From Bacteroidetes bacterium UBA7692 (GTDB taxonomy: Bacteria > Bacteroidota > Bacteroidia > Chitinophagales > LD1), in the NCBI GenBank assembly GCA_002482725.1, contig DLGO01000044.1, positions 52,905 through 113,654 on the forward strand: a DNA stretch of 60,750 nucleotides, in the 5' to 3' direction. A model generated the notes under the pieces. The model saw only the letters and a list, made by a program, of their open reading frames with translations. It made no database searches and had not been told where the DNA came from. Of the stretch, positions 18,102 through 26,359 are shown piece by piece; position 1 is the first letter of the stretch, and every line of letters starts with the position of its first letter. The position numbers and the translations under genes are program-made.

Positions 18102-19223
18102 CTAATTATTAGCATTTGTTACGAAGTGCCTGTCAGTAAACATGTTTAGCAGGGTCTTCATCTCTTCCAGTTCATGTTCGCTCAGGTTAAAATCAATTGG
18201 CCTGCCATCCTTCAAAAGCAAGCTATCCAGATTGGGATAGCCAGAGATATTGTGGTTGTAATATTCCAGCACATCATCAATAGTTTTCATTCTGCCATCA
18301 TGCATATATGGCCTGGTTAGCATGATGTTCCTTAAAGATGGCACTTTAAACTTTCCTTCATCACTACTCAATCCTGTGATGCCTTGCAGCCCCTTATCTT
18401 TTCTGATGGTAGCCATTCCATTGCTTTTAATGGCAGGTTTATCGCCATTCATCTCCCTGTCGTGGCATTGCATACAGGTTACGAAGGCGCTGATTGTATT
18501 TTTGGAAAAATTATAACCCCTGTTGCGCAGGGCTGCCTTTAAGGGTTCAGGATTGGCCTGTAGTATGGCTGAAAAGGGTTTGCCCGTGTTTTTTACTTGT
18601 TGTTTGCTATAGGTTTTTTTTGCCTGTTGCATTATTGAATCCATAGGAGAGCGGAATGAGTAGAGACTTCGTACAAACTGGCTAAGTGCCTTAGCGATCT
18701 GCACAGAATCGATATTGCTGCTGCCAAACGTTTTTTGGAACAGTAAAAGATATTCAGGTTCATTTTTTAGTTCGTTGCATAGGGCTTTTATATCCTGATT
18801 CATTTCGCCACTATTCCTGATAGGGTGCAATACCTGCTCTTCCAGTGTTGCTACCCGACCCTCCCAAAAGAAGTGGTCATTCCATGCCAGGTTCAATAGC
18901 GGCATAGTATTTCTTGGCTGAGGCATTCCTGTTTCTCCTTTGTGAAACTGAACGGTGTCAGCAAATCCAAATTCCCTTTTATGGCAGGTAGCGCAGGATA
19001 TGGTATTGCCATTAGACAACAGGTTGTCGTTAAAAAGTTTTCTGCCTAATTCTATTCCAGCTTTGGTGCTTATGTTATCAGAAGGGCTTGGAGGATAGGT
19101 ATCATCATTATTTAGTGGTGTTACCACTGTGAAGGAAACAAGAAGCATGAATAATGTGCAGGCAAACACTGCAAAGAGAATTTTTGGAAATTTAGGCTTG
19201 CCCCTTCTACGCTTTTCCTTCAT
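18102..19223 (-). CDS. Dihaem cytochrome c peroxidase family protein (373 aa)
   Basis: Two CxxCH haem c sites are present: CATCH (C77, C80, H81) and CMQCH (C250, C253, H254). The spacing is that of bacterial cytochrome c peroxidases of the MauG/CcpA type. Family segments include ELGRKLFNDNLLS, GFADTVQFHKGETG, MPLLNLAWNDHFFWEGR, and the C-terminal KVPSLRNIMLTRPYMHDGRMKTIDDVLEYYN. The N-terminus is very basic (KEKRRRGKPKFPK) followed by one hydrophobic helix (about 14-34), so the protein is probably tethered to the inner membrane with the haems in the periplasm. It would reduce H2O2 with electrons from a small c-type cytochrome, or modify another substrate as MauG does. No cytochrome biogenesis gene is adjacent. 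Confidence 0.9.
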   Translation of the reverse strand: MKEKRRRGKPKFPKILFAVFACTLFMLLVSFTVVTPLNNDDTYPPSPSDNISTKAGIELGRKLFNDNLLSNGNTISCATCHKREFGFADTVQFHKGETGMPQPRNTMPLLNLAWNDHFFWEGRVATLEEQVLHPIRNSGEMNQDIKALCNELKNEPEYLLLFQKTFGSSNIDSVQIAKALSQFVRSLYSFRSPMDSIMQQAKKTYSKQQVKNTGKPFSAILQANPEPLKAALRNRGYNFSKNTISAFVTCMQCHDREMNGDKPAIKSNGMATIRKDKGLQGITGLSSDEGKFKVPSLRNIMLTRPYMHDGRMKTIDDVLEYYNHNISGYPNLDSLLLKDGRPIDFNLSEHELEEMKTLLNMFTDRHFVTNANN

Positions 19224-19357
19224 GTTGCAAATATCGCCTGGCTGGGGCTATTTTTCTTTGTTCGTTTAGATTTTTTGATAATGCAGATACCCAATACTTA
19301 AATTTTGATGGCTTGCTTTCGCTATATTTCGCTTTTATAAACGGGGATTGTTTCTGC

Positions 19358-20875
19358 ATGAGGTTTGGGTCTTTCATTTTTGCGGTATTTACGTTTTGCC
19401 TGCTTACCTGGCGCTGGGGTTATCAGTATGGCACTAATGATCAGGTTGAGCTTTTGCCGTATGCTTTGTTTCTTTCAGATCATTCCTTTTATCCGCACGA
19501 CTTTTTTATACAAAGTCTGAATGCTAATACGCCCAATGAGCGGACGGTGATGGCTACCCTGCTTTTGCCATTTATACGGAGTATAGAGGTGTGGAATATT
19601 GTTTTGCATGTATTCTTTAGCCTGGTGCTTTTTGTTGGCTTGGACAGATTGGGAAAAATGCTGCTGACCAATGAGTGGCTGGGGAGGCTGGCGCTTATTG
19701 CGTCTTTCCTCTTCTTATATGATTATGCCCCTGGAGGGAATGAAATTTGGGTTGCTGGATTTCAGGCTGGCAGCGTGGCTTGTGCTTTAGTTCCCTGGGC
19801 TATAATTCTATTCCTCAATGCCAGGTACAATTGGTCTGCTTTGTTATTTGGCATCCTTAGCCTGATTCAGTCGCTCGACGGGCTCAATGTGTGGGCTGCT
19901 TTTAGTGTTGTTCTCTTTGTGCTCTGTGTTGCAAAAAGGGTTAAATGGATTGATTTTATTAGCTGGACTGCTATTTACCTGATCGTTGCTGCTCCTTTGT
20001 TGCTGGGTATTTTTTTAGCCAAGTCGGGTGTGCAGAGTTCATTGACAGATACAGAGGTTTTTGACATTATGTTCAAGTTCAGGCACCCTCATCACTTTAT
20101 TTTTAGCACATTCTCTAAAGTACACATGCTTGTATTTTTTGTATTGAGTTTTTGTGCCCTGCTCTATTTTGCTTCAATTAATACTAAGCTATTCCTATTT
20201 GTTTTAGTCAGCCTTGGCGCCATGTTCTTTTATGCCATTGCTGTAGATTTATTTCATTTTATCCCTATTGCTAATTTTCAGGTGTATAAACTGGGGCAAT
20301 GGGCAAAGTTGCTTGGGGTGTTTGCACTTATTGGTCTTCTAAAAGATTATCTCCCGGTTGATTTGGTGAAACGCAATAATGGATATGCTTTGGTAGCTTT
20401 ATCATTGGTTTCGATAATATTGGTCTTAAGTCTGACGATCCTACCCGGATTGAAAAATCCTAATGCAGATTATCAGTTTCCCTGTAATAACGACGATGCG
20501 ATAGCTATATGCAAAGCAATAGAGGCGAATACTTCCAAGGATGCTGTGTTTATCCAGCCTTTTGCCTTTACTGCATTGAAATGGCACGCAAAACGTAGTT
20601 CTTATGTGGAGTTTAAGGCAAACGTGCGCAATAGGGCTTTTGTAGGGCAATGGTATCAGCGCATCCAGCAGCTATATGGTGTAGACTATACCCGAAACGA
20701 AAGGGGCTTTGATATGGAAAAGAAAGCGAATAAACACTTCAATCACCTTAGTAAAGAAGAATTGCAGATCCTAAAAGGAAATGGAGTAACACATGTGCTT
20801 ACCTTCCCTGATGCTATACCTCTTGGCTATACAGCGATCACTCAAAATAAATCTTATGCCGTTTTTAAATTATAA
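19358..20875 (+). CDS. Polytopic membrane protein, possible GT-C-like / DUF6798-type
   Basis: The ATG at 19358 was preferred to an upstream TTG. The ~505-residue protein has about ten transmembrane helices, followed by a soluble C-terminal region of ~120 residues. Notable are an early loop with LSDHSFYPHDFF, a cytosolic or periplasmic RHPHHF motif in the middle, and the C-terminal KDAVFIQPFAFTALKWHAKR ... FVGQWYQRIQQLYG segment. This layout resembles GT-C-type membrane glycosyltransferase relatives, whose soluble tail has a similar pattern, and possibly the DUF6798 family. I cannot identify a catalytic DxD-type motif with confidence. The 3' end overlaps the aminotransferase gene by 20 bases, implying coupled translation. 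Confidence 0.65.
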   Translation: MRFGSFIFAVFTFCLLTWRWGYQYGTNDQVELLPYALFLSDHSFYPHDFFIQSLNANTPNERTVMATLLLPFIRSIEVWNIVLHVFFSLVLFVGLDRLGKMLLTNEWLGRLALIASFLFLYDYAPGGNEIWVAGFQAGSVACALVPWAIILFLNARYNWSALLFGILSLIQSLDGLNVWAAFSVVLFVLCVAKRVKWIDFISWTAIYLIVAAPLLLGIFLAKSGVQSSLTDTEVFDIMFKFRHPHHFIFSTFSKVHMLVFFVLSFCALLYFASINTKLFLFVLVSLGAMFFYAIAVDLFHFIPIANFQVYKLGQWAKLLGVFALIGLLKDYLPVDLVKRNNGYALVALSLVSIILVLSLTILPGLKNPNADYQFPCNNDDAIAICKAIEANTSKDAVFIQPFAFTALKWHAKRSSYVEFKANVRNRAFVGQWYQRIQQLYGVDYTRNERGFDMEKKANKHFNHLSKEELQILKGNGVTHVLTFPDAIPLGYTAITQNKSYAVFKL

Positions 20876-21701
20876 TGGAAAGATAATTGATGAGGCTACG
20901 CCAATACTCACTGCAACTAACAGGGGTATTCGTTTTGGAGATGGTTTTTTTGAATCTATGGCAATGTTCAAAGGCAGGTTGGTAGCCGTTGATTATCATA
21001 TCGAGCGTATACAATCCACGTATCGGACATTAGGTATGCAGTTGCCTGATGAATTTACAAAGGCATTCGTGAATCAGCAAGTAGATACCTTATCTTTTGC
21101 CAATCGCATCAGCAATGCGCGTGTCAGGATTCAGTTTTTTCGAAACGGTGGCGGGCTTTACAGGCCTGAATCGAATGAGGCATCATTTATTATCACTCAA
21201 CAGGATATTTCTTATACCTCCTATCCTGCATCAGACGGTATAGAGATTGTGGTATTCGATAAGTATTATAAGCCACTGCATGCGCTAAGCGCATTGAAAT
21301 CATCTAATGCTTTACTTTATGTTTTGGCTGCACAGTATGCTTTGGAAATGGATGTTCAGGACAGTATTATACTGAATGAGAAAGGCAATATTTGTGAAGT
21401 CTCAAGCTCTAATATTTTTCTTGTGCTGGGTGAAAAGTTGATTACTCCATCTGTTAGTGAAGGCTGTGTGGATGGGGTAATGAGAAAAGTAATATTGCAA
21501 CTAGCGCTTGAGCTTAATCTTGAAGTATCCGAAGGGGCTATTACAGGATCGGATTTGGAATTTGCCTCAGAGGTTTTCCTTACCAACGCTACAAGAGGTG
21601 TAGTTTACGTAAGTAAATTCGGCGAAAAGGTATATGAAGTGCGTCATGCTAAGAGGCTGCTTAAAGCTCTGAATGAAGCTATTAACGGCGGAAGATTCTG
21701 A
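20856..21701 (+). CDS. Aminotransferase class IV (PabC/IlvE/D-amino acid transaminase-like)
   Basis: The ATG at 20856 gives MPFLNYNGKIID, the expected strand start for fold-type IV PLP enzymes. The reactive lysine is K148 in ALKSSNALLYVLA, and the conserved NEKGNICEVSSSNIF segment carries E181; SVSEGCVDGVMRKVIL follows. Length (281 aa) fits aminodeoxychorismate lyase (PabC), branched-chain or D-amino-acid aminotransferases; the sequence alone does not decide between them. No folate or branched-chain amino acid gene is adjacent. The gene overlaps the preceding membrane protein gene by 20 bases and the convergent subtilase gene by another 20. Confidence 0.85.
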   Translation: MPFLNYNGKIIDEATPILTATNRGIRFGDGFFESMAMFKGRLVAVDYHIERIQSTYRTLGMQLPDEFTKAFVNQQVDTLSFANRISNARVRIQFFRNGGGLYRPESNEASFIITQQDISYTSYPASDGIEIVVFDKYYKPLHALSALKSSNALLYVLAAQYALEMDVQDSIILNEKGNICEVSSSNIFLVLGEKLITPSVSEGCVDGVMRKVILQLALELNLEVSEGAITGSDLEFASEVFLTNATRGVVYVSKFGEKVYEVRHAKRLLKALNEAINGGRF

Positions 21702-23337
21702 TGATTTTCTTTTTATCACCTTGTTTTATATGCACTATGTAATTGCCTGATTGCAGCGTTTCTGTTCCATTCATTGATATGATTTCTATGGAGTTGAAAC
21801 GCATGTTGTAGTCATTGCCCCAAACCTTTTGCCCAAGATAATTGTATATGGAAACATTGATAGGGCCATAACCTTCAGGCTTTAATAATAGGGTAGGGGT
21901 GGATGTAAATGGATTAGGGTAAATAACAGATTCCGTTGCGCTGGCAAGCTTTTCGTTATTATGTTCCTGCAGCAGTAAGAAAGCCTTATATAGATTAGGT
22001 ATGCCGTATCCGAAGTTGTTATCCGGGTTGTTATACTTATGCGCGCTCTGCATCAGCACTGTCTTTATCTTAGCTGCAGAGGAGTCTTTGTATGCCTGTA
22101 TCAGGCAGGCAACACCACCTGCCAGTATAGGACATGAGAATGAGGTGCCATTGCTTTTTACCAACTCACCATAAAGATTAATCAGCGAAACATCTGCGCC
22201 CTGTGCATCAAGGTCTGGTTTTATCTGCTGGCTGGCATTTGGGCCTCTGCTGCTGAATTTGGCCATTACCATGTTTTTATCTACTGCACCTACGGCTATC
22301 ACATCTTTACCATCTGCCGGTGCCGATATATGGTACCATGGTTTCTCTCCCTCATTTCCTGCGCTGTTCAATACCACTATGCCTTTGCTGAATGCGATAT
22401 TGGCTGCTTGCGTAATTACTGTTTTATTGCCTGTCATGTCCTCATATACATGATCGCCAAATGCAGGGCTAAATTGAGTATAGCCTAGTGATGTAGTGAA
22501 CACGTCAGCGCCCAGGCTATCTGCTTTTTCTGCGGCCTCTGCCCAGTTGTACTCCTCCAGAATGTTCTCATCTGCATTGTTCTCTGTAGCAAATAGCATA
22601 TAGCTGGCCTCGGGCGCAGTACCTATCAGGTCGTAGGGTCTTAGCGCAGCCATAGCTGAAAGAACCCCTGTGCCATGGTCTCCTACATTAAATACATCTT
22701 TTACTCGCTTTACATAATCGTACGTATACAGTAGTCTGTTGTCGGTAAACAGATGCCTGAATGCTCCTACAGTATCAACATGATTGAAACCATTATCGAA
22801 TACAGCGATGATTATACCTTGGCCTTTGTAGCCTTTGCTATGTAGTGAGTCGACCGATAGCATGGTTGTTTGGTTTTCACCGGCACCATATTCGCTTATT
22901 GGTTCGCTCTCCGTTATTGCCGTGTATTCTGTTTCCAGTTTCTTCCAGGCATCTTTAGCCGCTACAGGTGTTATATCCAGTTGCTGCACATCCTTTACAA
23001 ATGGCAACGCTTTTAGGGCATTTACCTGTGCATTGGAGCTAACTGTAGCGGTAACGCCATTAAACCATTTTAGTCTGTGTATTATGCTATCTGTATATAG
23101 TGCTACCTGTTGTATATAGATAGCATTAATTGGCTTATCGTTTTCTGTGATAGCAATACCGCATTTCTTTCTCCGCTCTACAGCCTTGGCACTAAGAAAA
23201 ACCAAAGGGCGTTCTGTACTATAAGTACTGCCGGCCCGGTCTTTAAATTGTATAAAATAGACGTTTGATGGCTCGGCGCAAATACTGTCCGTGCTATATA
23301 GCAATGACACTAAAGCTAAAAGTAAAAAACGTTTCAT
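21682..23337 (-). CDS. Subtilisin-like (S8) protease with T9SS sorting domain
   Basis: A signal peptide (about 1-21) precedes a pro-domain-like region (YFIQFKDRAGSTYS...LSAKAVERRKKCGI) typical of Bacteroidota S8 proteases. The catalytic triad is intact: D181 in VFDNGFNH, H221 in DHGTG, S399 in NGTSFSCP, with oxyanion N328 in SAGNEG. The C-terminal ~85 residues are a T9SS type-A sorting domain (YPNPFTSTPT ... NYLGQKVWG ... GNYIVHIKQ, basic end). It is therefore a predicted secreted or surface serine endopeptidase; the substrate is unknown. It sits upstream of nothing obviously related, with a lipoprotein gene 19 bases further upstream on the same strand. Confidence 0.93.
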   Translation of the reverse strand: MKRFLLLALVSLLYSTDSICAEPSNVYFIQFKDRAGSTYSTERPLVFLSAKAVERRKKCGIAITENDKPINAIYIQQVALYTDSIIHRLKWFNGVTATVSSNAQVNALKALPFVKDVQQLDITPVAAKDAWKKLETEYTAITESEPISEYGAGENQTTMLSVDSLHSKGYKGQGIIIAVFDNGFNHVDTVGAFRHLFTDNRLLYTYDYVKRVKDVFNVGDHGTGVLSAMAALRPYDLIGTAPEASYMLFATENNADENILEEYNWAEAAEKADSLGADVFTTSLGYTQFSPAFGDHVYEDMTGNKTVITQAANIAFSKGIVVLNSAGNEGEKPWYHISAPADGKDVIAVGAVDKNMVMAKFSSRGPNASQQIKPDLDAQGADVSLINLYGELVKSNGTSFSCPILAGGVACLIQAYKDSSAAKIKTVLMQSAHKYNNPDNNFGYGIPNLYKAFLLLQEHNNEKLASATESVIYPNPFTSTPTLLLKPEGYGPINVSIYNYLGQKVWGNDYNMRFNSIEIISMNGTETLQSGNYIVHIKQGDKKKIIRIFRR

Positions 23338-23356
23338 GGTAAAGCAGGCTTTATAT

Positions 23357-24103
23357 TTATGGATTGTGGCTGGATACCTGCCATATAACCCTTACACCTT
23401 GTGTGTTTTTCTGAGGGTTATCGAACGATGAATTCACGTCCTGCTTTTCCATTTGTACAAACTCCTTGTATATAAGTCCTACTCCTTTGGCATACATCTC
23501 TCTACTTTTCAGTAGCTCTATCAGGTTAGAATCCCCAATATGGCTTACCATCAGCGTCTTGTCAAATGTCTGGCCATTTATGGTTGCCGGTTGGTCCACA
23601 TTCTGGTAGGTGTAGGTCCAATCATTCAGGTATTCAAACTGACCTGTTTTTGCAGCATATATATTTCCATCCCATGTAGCGTTTTGCCTTGGTGGGAATA
23701 TGAGTTTTATAAACTTAATATCGTTTTCTATCCTTTGTATATTGGTCTGCTCCTTTATTGCATACCACACACGCTCATTTTGCCATGGGTCGTTGGCCGT
23801 TTTCCTTCTCTGGTATTCTATCCTGTACTTCAATTGGTTTTGTGCCGTGTCGAAAAATGTACCGGCGTACAACTCCTTCAACTGAAAACTAACTGAGTCT
23901 ATAGCCTGTGGGTCTGCATTGCGGTAAATAATTGAGTCTACATCATATATTACATAATGTCCAGAATCCGTAGGGTAGTATTCGTAGCCATAGTCCACGG
24001 TATACTCATCCGTTTTATCCTTGCACGAGCTTATACCAAGTATAGCACAACCCATAAGACCTAATAGAAAGGACCTAATTATCAGAGAAGTTCGCATTTG
24101 CAT
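23357..24103 (-). CDS. Hypothetical lipoprotein (~248 aa)
   Basis: The N-terminus has a basic region, a hydrophobic stretch and a lipobox ending LGISSC, so it is predicted to be lipid-modified. The mature part is beta-rich and acidic/tyrosine-rich near the start (DYGYEYYPTDSGHYVIYDVDSI). It contains YAGTFFDTAQNQLKYRIEYQRRKT, FPPRQNATWDGN and a VGLIYKEFVQME segment, a pattern I associate with Bacteroidota envelope proteins of unknown function. The start region overlaps the end of mnmA by about 29 bases (the exact ATG, 24103 or 24097, is uncertain), suggesting translational coupling to mnmA and cotranscription with the S8 protease downstream. Confidence 0.75.
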   Translation of the reverse strand: MQMRTSLIIRSFLLGLMGCAILGISSCKDKTDEYTVDYGYEYYPTDSGHYVIYDVDSIIYRNADPQAIDSVSFQLKELYAGTFFDTAQNQLKYRIEYQRRKTANDPWQNERVWYAIKEQTNIQRIENDIKFIKLIFPPRQNATWDGNIYAAKTGQFEYLNDWTYTYQNVDQPATINGQTFDKTLMVSHIGDSNLIELLKSREMYAKGVGLIYKEFVQMEKQDVNSSFDNPQKNTQGVRVIWQVSSHNP

Positions 24104-25202
24104 CAATGTTATAGTTTTTCAGTATGATGCCTCCACCTATCACATCGTTGCCTTCGTAGAAAACAGCGCTTTGACCCGGTGCTATGGCACTTACCTTAGT
24201 CATAAACTCCACGGTCAACGTATCGCCCGTTTGTTCAATAATACTGCTTTCCCCTGAGTGTTTATAGCGCACTTTGGTGATAGCGGGCATTTTACTGTCT
24301 ATAGAAGGATACTTGTGCATGTTCAGTTTACCCACAGTCATTGCATTTCTATCCAGTTCAGCCTCTTCGCCCAGCATTACTGTATTGGTATCCGGGAATA
24401 TTTCTGTTACAAACATTGGTTTTCCCAAAGCTATACCCAATCCTTTCCTTTGGCCTATAGTGTAGAACGGGTAGCCCTCGTGCTTACCAAGTACCTTGCC
24501 GTTTTTATCTATAAAGTTGCCGCCTTTCACACGCTCTTCCAGCCCTTCGTCTTTTCTTTTCAAAAATCCCCTGTAGTTATTGTCCGGTACAAAACAGATT
24601 TCGTAGCTCTCATTTTTATTGGCCAGCTCATGGAATCCCATGTCGCGCGCCATTTGCTTAATGTCAGGCTTATGGTACTTACCTACCGGGAACATGGTGC
24701 GGCTCAGGCAGTCCTGACTAACACCCCACAGCACGTAGCTTTGGTCCTTGTTTTCGTCCAGGCCTTTAGATATTATATATCTGTCGTTCTCTGCCCTTAC
24801 CTGTGCGTAGTGGCCTGTCGCGATAAACTCACAGTCCATGGCATCGGCACGCTTCAGCAATGCCTCCCACTTTATGTGCGTATTGCATAGCACACAAGGG
24901 TTTGGTGTTCTTCCGGCCATGTACTCCTCTACAAAATTGTCTATCACATGATTGCCAAACTCGTTGCGTATATCCAGTATGTAATGGTTAAATCCAAGGT
25001 CTACTGCTACCGCACGGGCATCATTTATGGAGTCCAAGCTGCAGCAGCCTGTTTCCTTCTTACTTCCGCCACTGGTAGCATAGTCCCATGTTTTCATGGT
25101 AATACCCACAACTTCGTACCCTTGCTCGTGTAGCATCACCGCTGTTACGGTGCTGTCTATACCGCCGCTCATGGCTACCAGTACTTTTCCTTTTTTGCTC
25201 AT
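24075..25202 (-). CDS. mnmA: tRNA-specific 2-thiouridylase MnmA
   Basis: MnmA transfers sulfur to C2 of U34 in tRNA-Lys, -Glu and -Gln in an ATP-dependent reaction. The start at ATG 25202 gives MSKKGKVLVAMSGG. The PP-loop is SGGIDST (12-18). The catalytic cysteines are C106 in VLCNTHIKW and C203 in YEICFVPD, and other signatures are DQSYVLWG and FYTIGQRKGLGIA. Length (375 aa) is normal. It has an extra GGSKKETGCC insertion near residues 45-54 common in Bacteroidota MnmA. The end overlaps the downstream lipoprotein gene start. Divergent from purC. Confidence 0.96.
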   Translation of the reverse strand: MSKKGKVLVAMSGGIDSTVTAVMLHEQGYEVVGITMKTWDYATSGGSKKETGCCSLDSINDARAVAVDLGFNHYILDIRNEFGNHVIDNFVEEYMAGRTPNPCVLCNTHIKWEALLKRADAMDCEFIATGHYAQVRAENDRYIISKGLDENKDQSYVLWGVSQDCLSRTMFPVGKYHKPDIKQMARDMGFHELANKNESYEICFVPDNNYRGFLKRKDEGLEERVKGGNFIDKNGKVLGKHEGYPFYTIGQRKGLGIALGKPMFVTEIFPDTNTVMLGEEAELDRNAMTVGKLNMHKYPSIDSKMPAITKVRYKHSGESSIIEQTGDTLTVEFMTKVSAIAPGQSAVFYEGNDVIGGGIILKNYNIDANANFSDN

Positions 25203-25302
25203 AGTGTGCAAAGATAATGATTCGGCACCAAGGGTAGATTATTGCCAAATGTTAAGTAAATGGAAGAAAACAGGTGTTAATCTAACTGTAAAACTTATTT
25301 CC

Positions 25303-25330
25303 TTGAATATATCCGTTCAAATTAACTTCG
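25303..25330 (+). promoter_or_regulatory. Candidate purC promoter
   Basis: TTG at 25303-25305, a 17-base spacer and TAACTTCG at 25323-25330 resemble the Bacteroidota -33/-7 pair. Predicted leader before the ATG at 25355 is about 18 bases. No riboswitch fold is apparent. Confidence 0.45.
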
Positions 25331-25354
25331 CCGCCAACAATCAAATCTAACGCA

Positions 25355-26290
25355 ATGCAGTCTGTTCCAACTACTAATTTTCAGTTTCCCGGCCAGGAAA
25401 GTGTCTACCATGGCAAAGTAAGGGATGTTTACTTTTTTAAGGATAAGCTGGTAGTAATCGCCACAGACAGAATTTCGGCATTTGACTATATTTTGCCTAA
25501 GCCCATACCATATAAAGGGCAAGTGTTGAATTTGACAGCCGCTCATTTTCTGCAGGCTACCAAGGATATTTGTCCAAACTGGCTACAGGCTACTCCTTAT
25601 CCAAATGTTGCTATTGGCTTGCGTTGCGAGCCGATACGCCTCGAAATGGTGGTTAGAGGGTATTTGTCAGGCCATGCTGCCCGTACCTATGCCAGCGGCT
25701 TGCGTGAGTTGTGCGGTGTCGCATTGCCGGAAGGATTGAAAGAAAGCGATAAGCTGCCTACACCTATCATTACCCCGGCTACCAAAGCTGAAGAAGGGCA
25801 TGATGAGGATATAAGCAGGGAGGATATCATTCGCAGGGGGATAGTAACAGAGGAAATTTACGCTACACTTGAACGATATGCATTGGGGCTTTTTGCCAGA
25901 GGAACAGAGATGGCTGCGGAGCGTGGTTTGATATTGGTGGATACCAAATATGAGTTTGGTATGTACAATGGCGAAGTGTACCTGATAGATGAGATTCATA
26001 CGCCGGACTCATCGCGCTATTTTATAGCAGATGGATATGCAGCCCGCCAGGCGGCTGGCGAGCCTCAGAAACAGCTCTCTAAAGAGTTTGTAAGGCAATG
26101 GCTTATAGAGAACAACTTTCAGGGCAAAGATGGGCAGGTAATGCCTGTAATGCCTGATGAGTTTGTGGCTGTAGTAACTAACCGTTACATAGAACTCTAT
26201 GAAAAGGTAACAGGAAATGCTTTTAACAGGCAGCAACCGGAAAACCTGATGAAAGAAATAGAAACTTCGGTATTGTCTTATTTAGGATAA
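25355..26290 (+). CDS. purC: SAICAR synthetase (phosphoribosylaminoimidazole-succinocarboxamide synthase)
   Basis: PurC condenses CAIR with aspartate using ATP to form SAICAR in de novo purine synthesis. At 311 residues this is the longer, yeast Ade1-like form. Landmarks are QESVYHGKVRDVY near the N-terminus, DRISAFD, EMVVRGYLSGHAAR, TPATKAEEGHDEDIS and LVDTKYEFG, followed by the LIDEIHTPDSSRYF active-site segment. It stands alone, divergent from mnmA, and is followed by a strong bidirectional terminator. No other purine gene is in the window. Confidence 0.96.
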   Translation: MQSVPTTNFQFPGQESVYHGKVRDVYFFKDKLVVIATDRISAFDYILPKPIPYKGQVLNLTAAHFLQATKDICPNWLQATPYPNVAIGLRCEPIRLEMVVRGYLSGHAARTYASGLRELCGVALPEGLKESDKLPTPIITPATKAEEGHDEDISREDIIRRGIVTEEIYATLERYALGLFARGTEMAAERGLILVDTKYEFGMYNGEVYLIDEIHTPDSSRYFIADGYAARQAAGEPQKQLSKEFVRQWLIENNFQGKDGQVMPVMPDEFVAVVTNRYIELYEKVTGNAFNRQQPENLMKEIETSVLSYLG

Positions 26291-26312
26291 ATCTCGGAAA
26301 ATGAGATATAAC

Positions 26313-26345
26313 AAAAGGCTCGGTGAATTTCACCGAGCCTTTTTC
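26313..26345. terminator. Strong bidirectional terminator between purC and TonB receptor
   Basis: A perfect stem of about 14 bp (AAAAGGCTCGGTGA pairing with TCACCGAGCCTTTT) with a 3-base loop, flanked by an A-run and a T-run. It serves both convergent genes: purC on the plus strand and the receptor ending at 26360 on the minus strand. Confidence 0.9.
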
Positions 26346-26359
26346 ATTGTATTTAGCTA

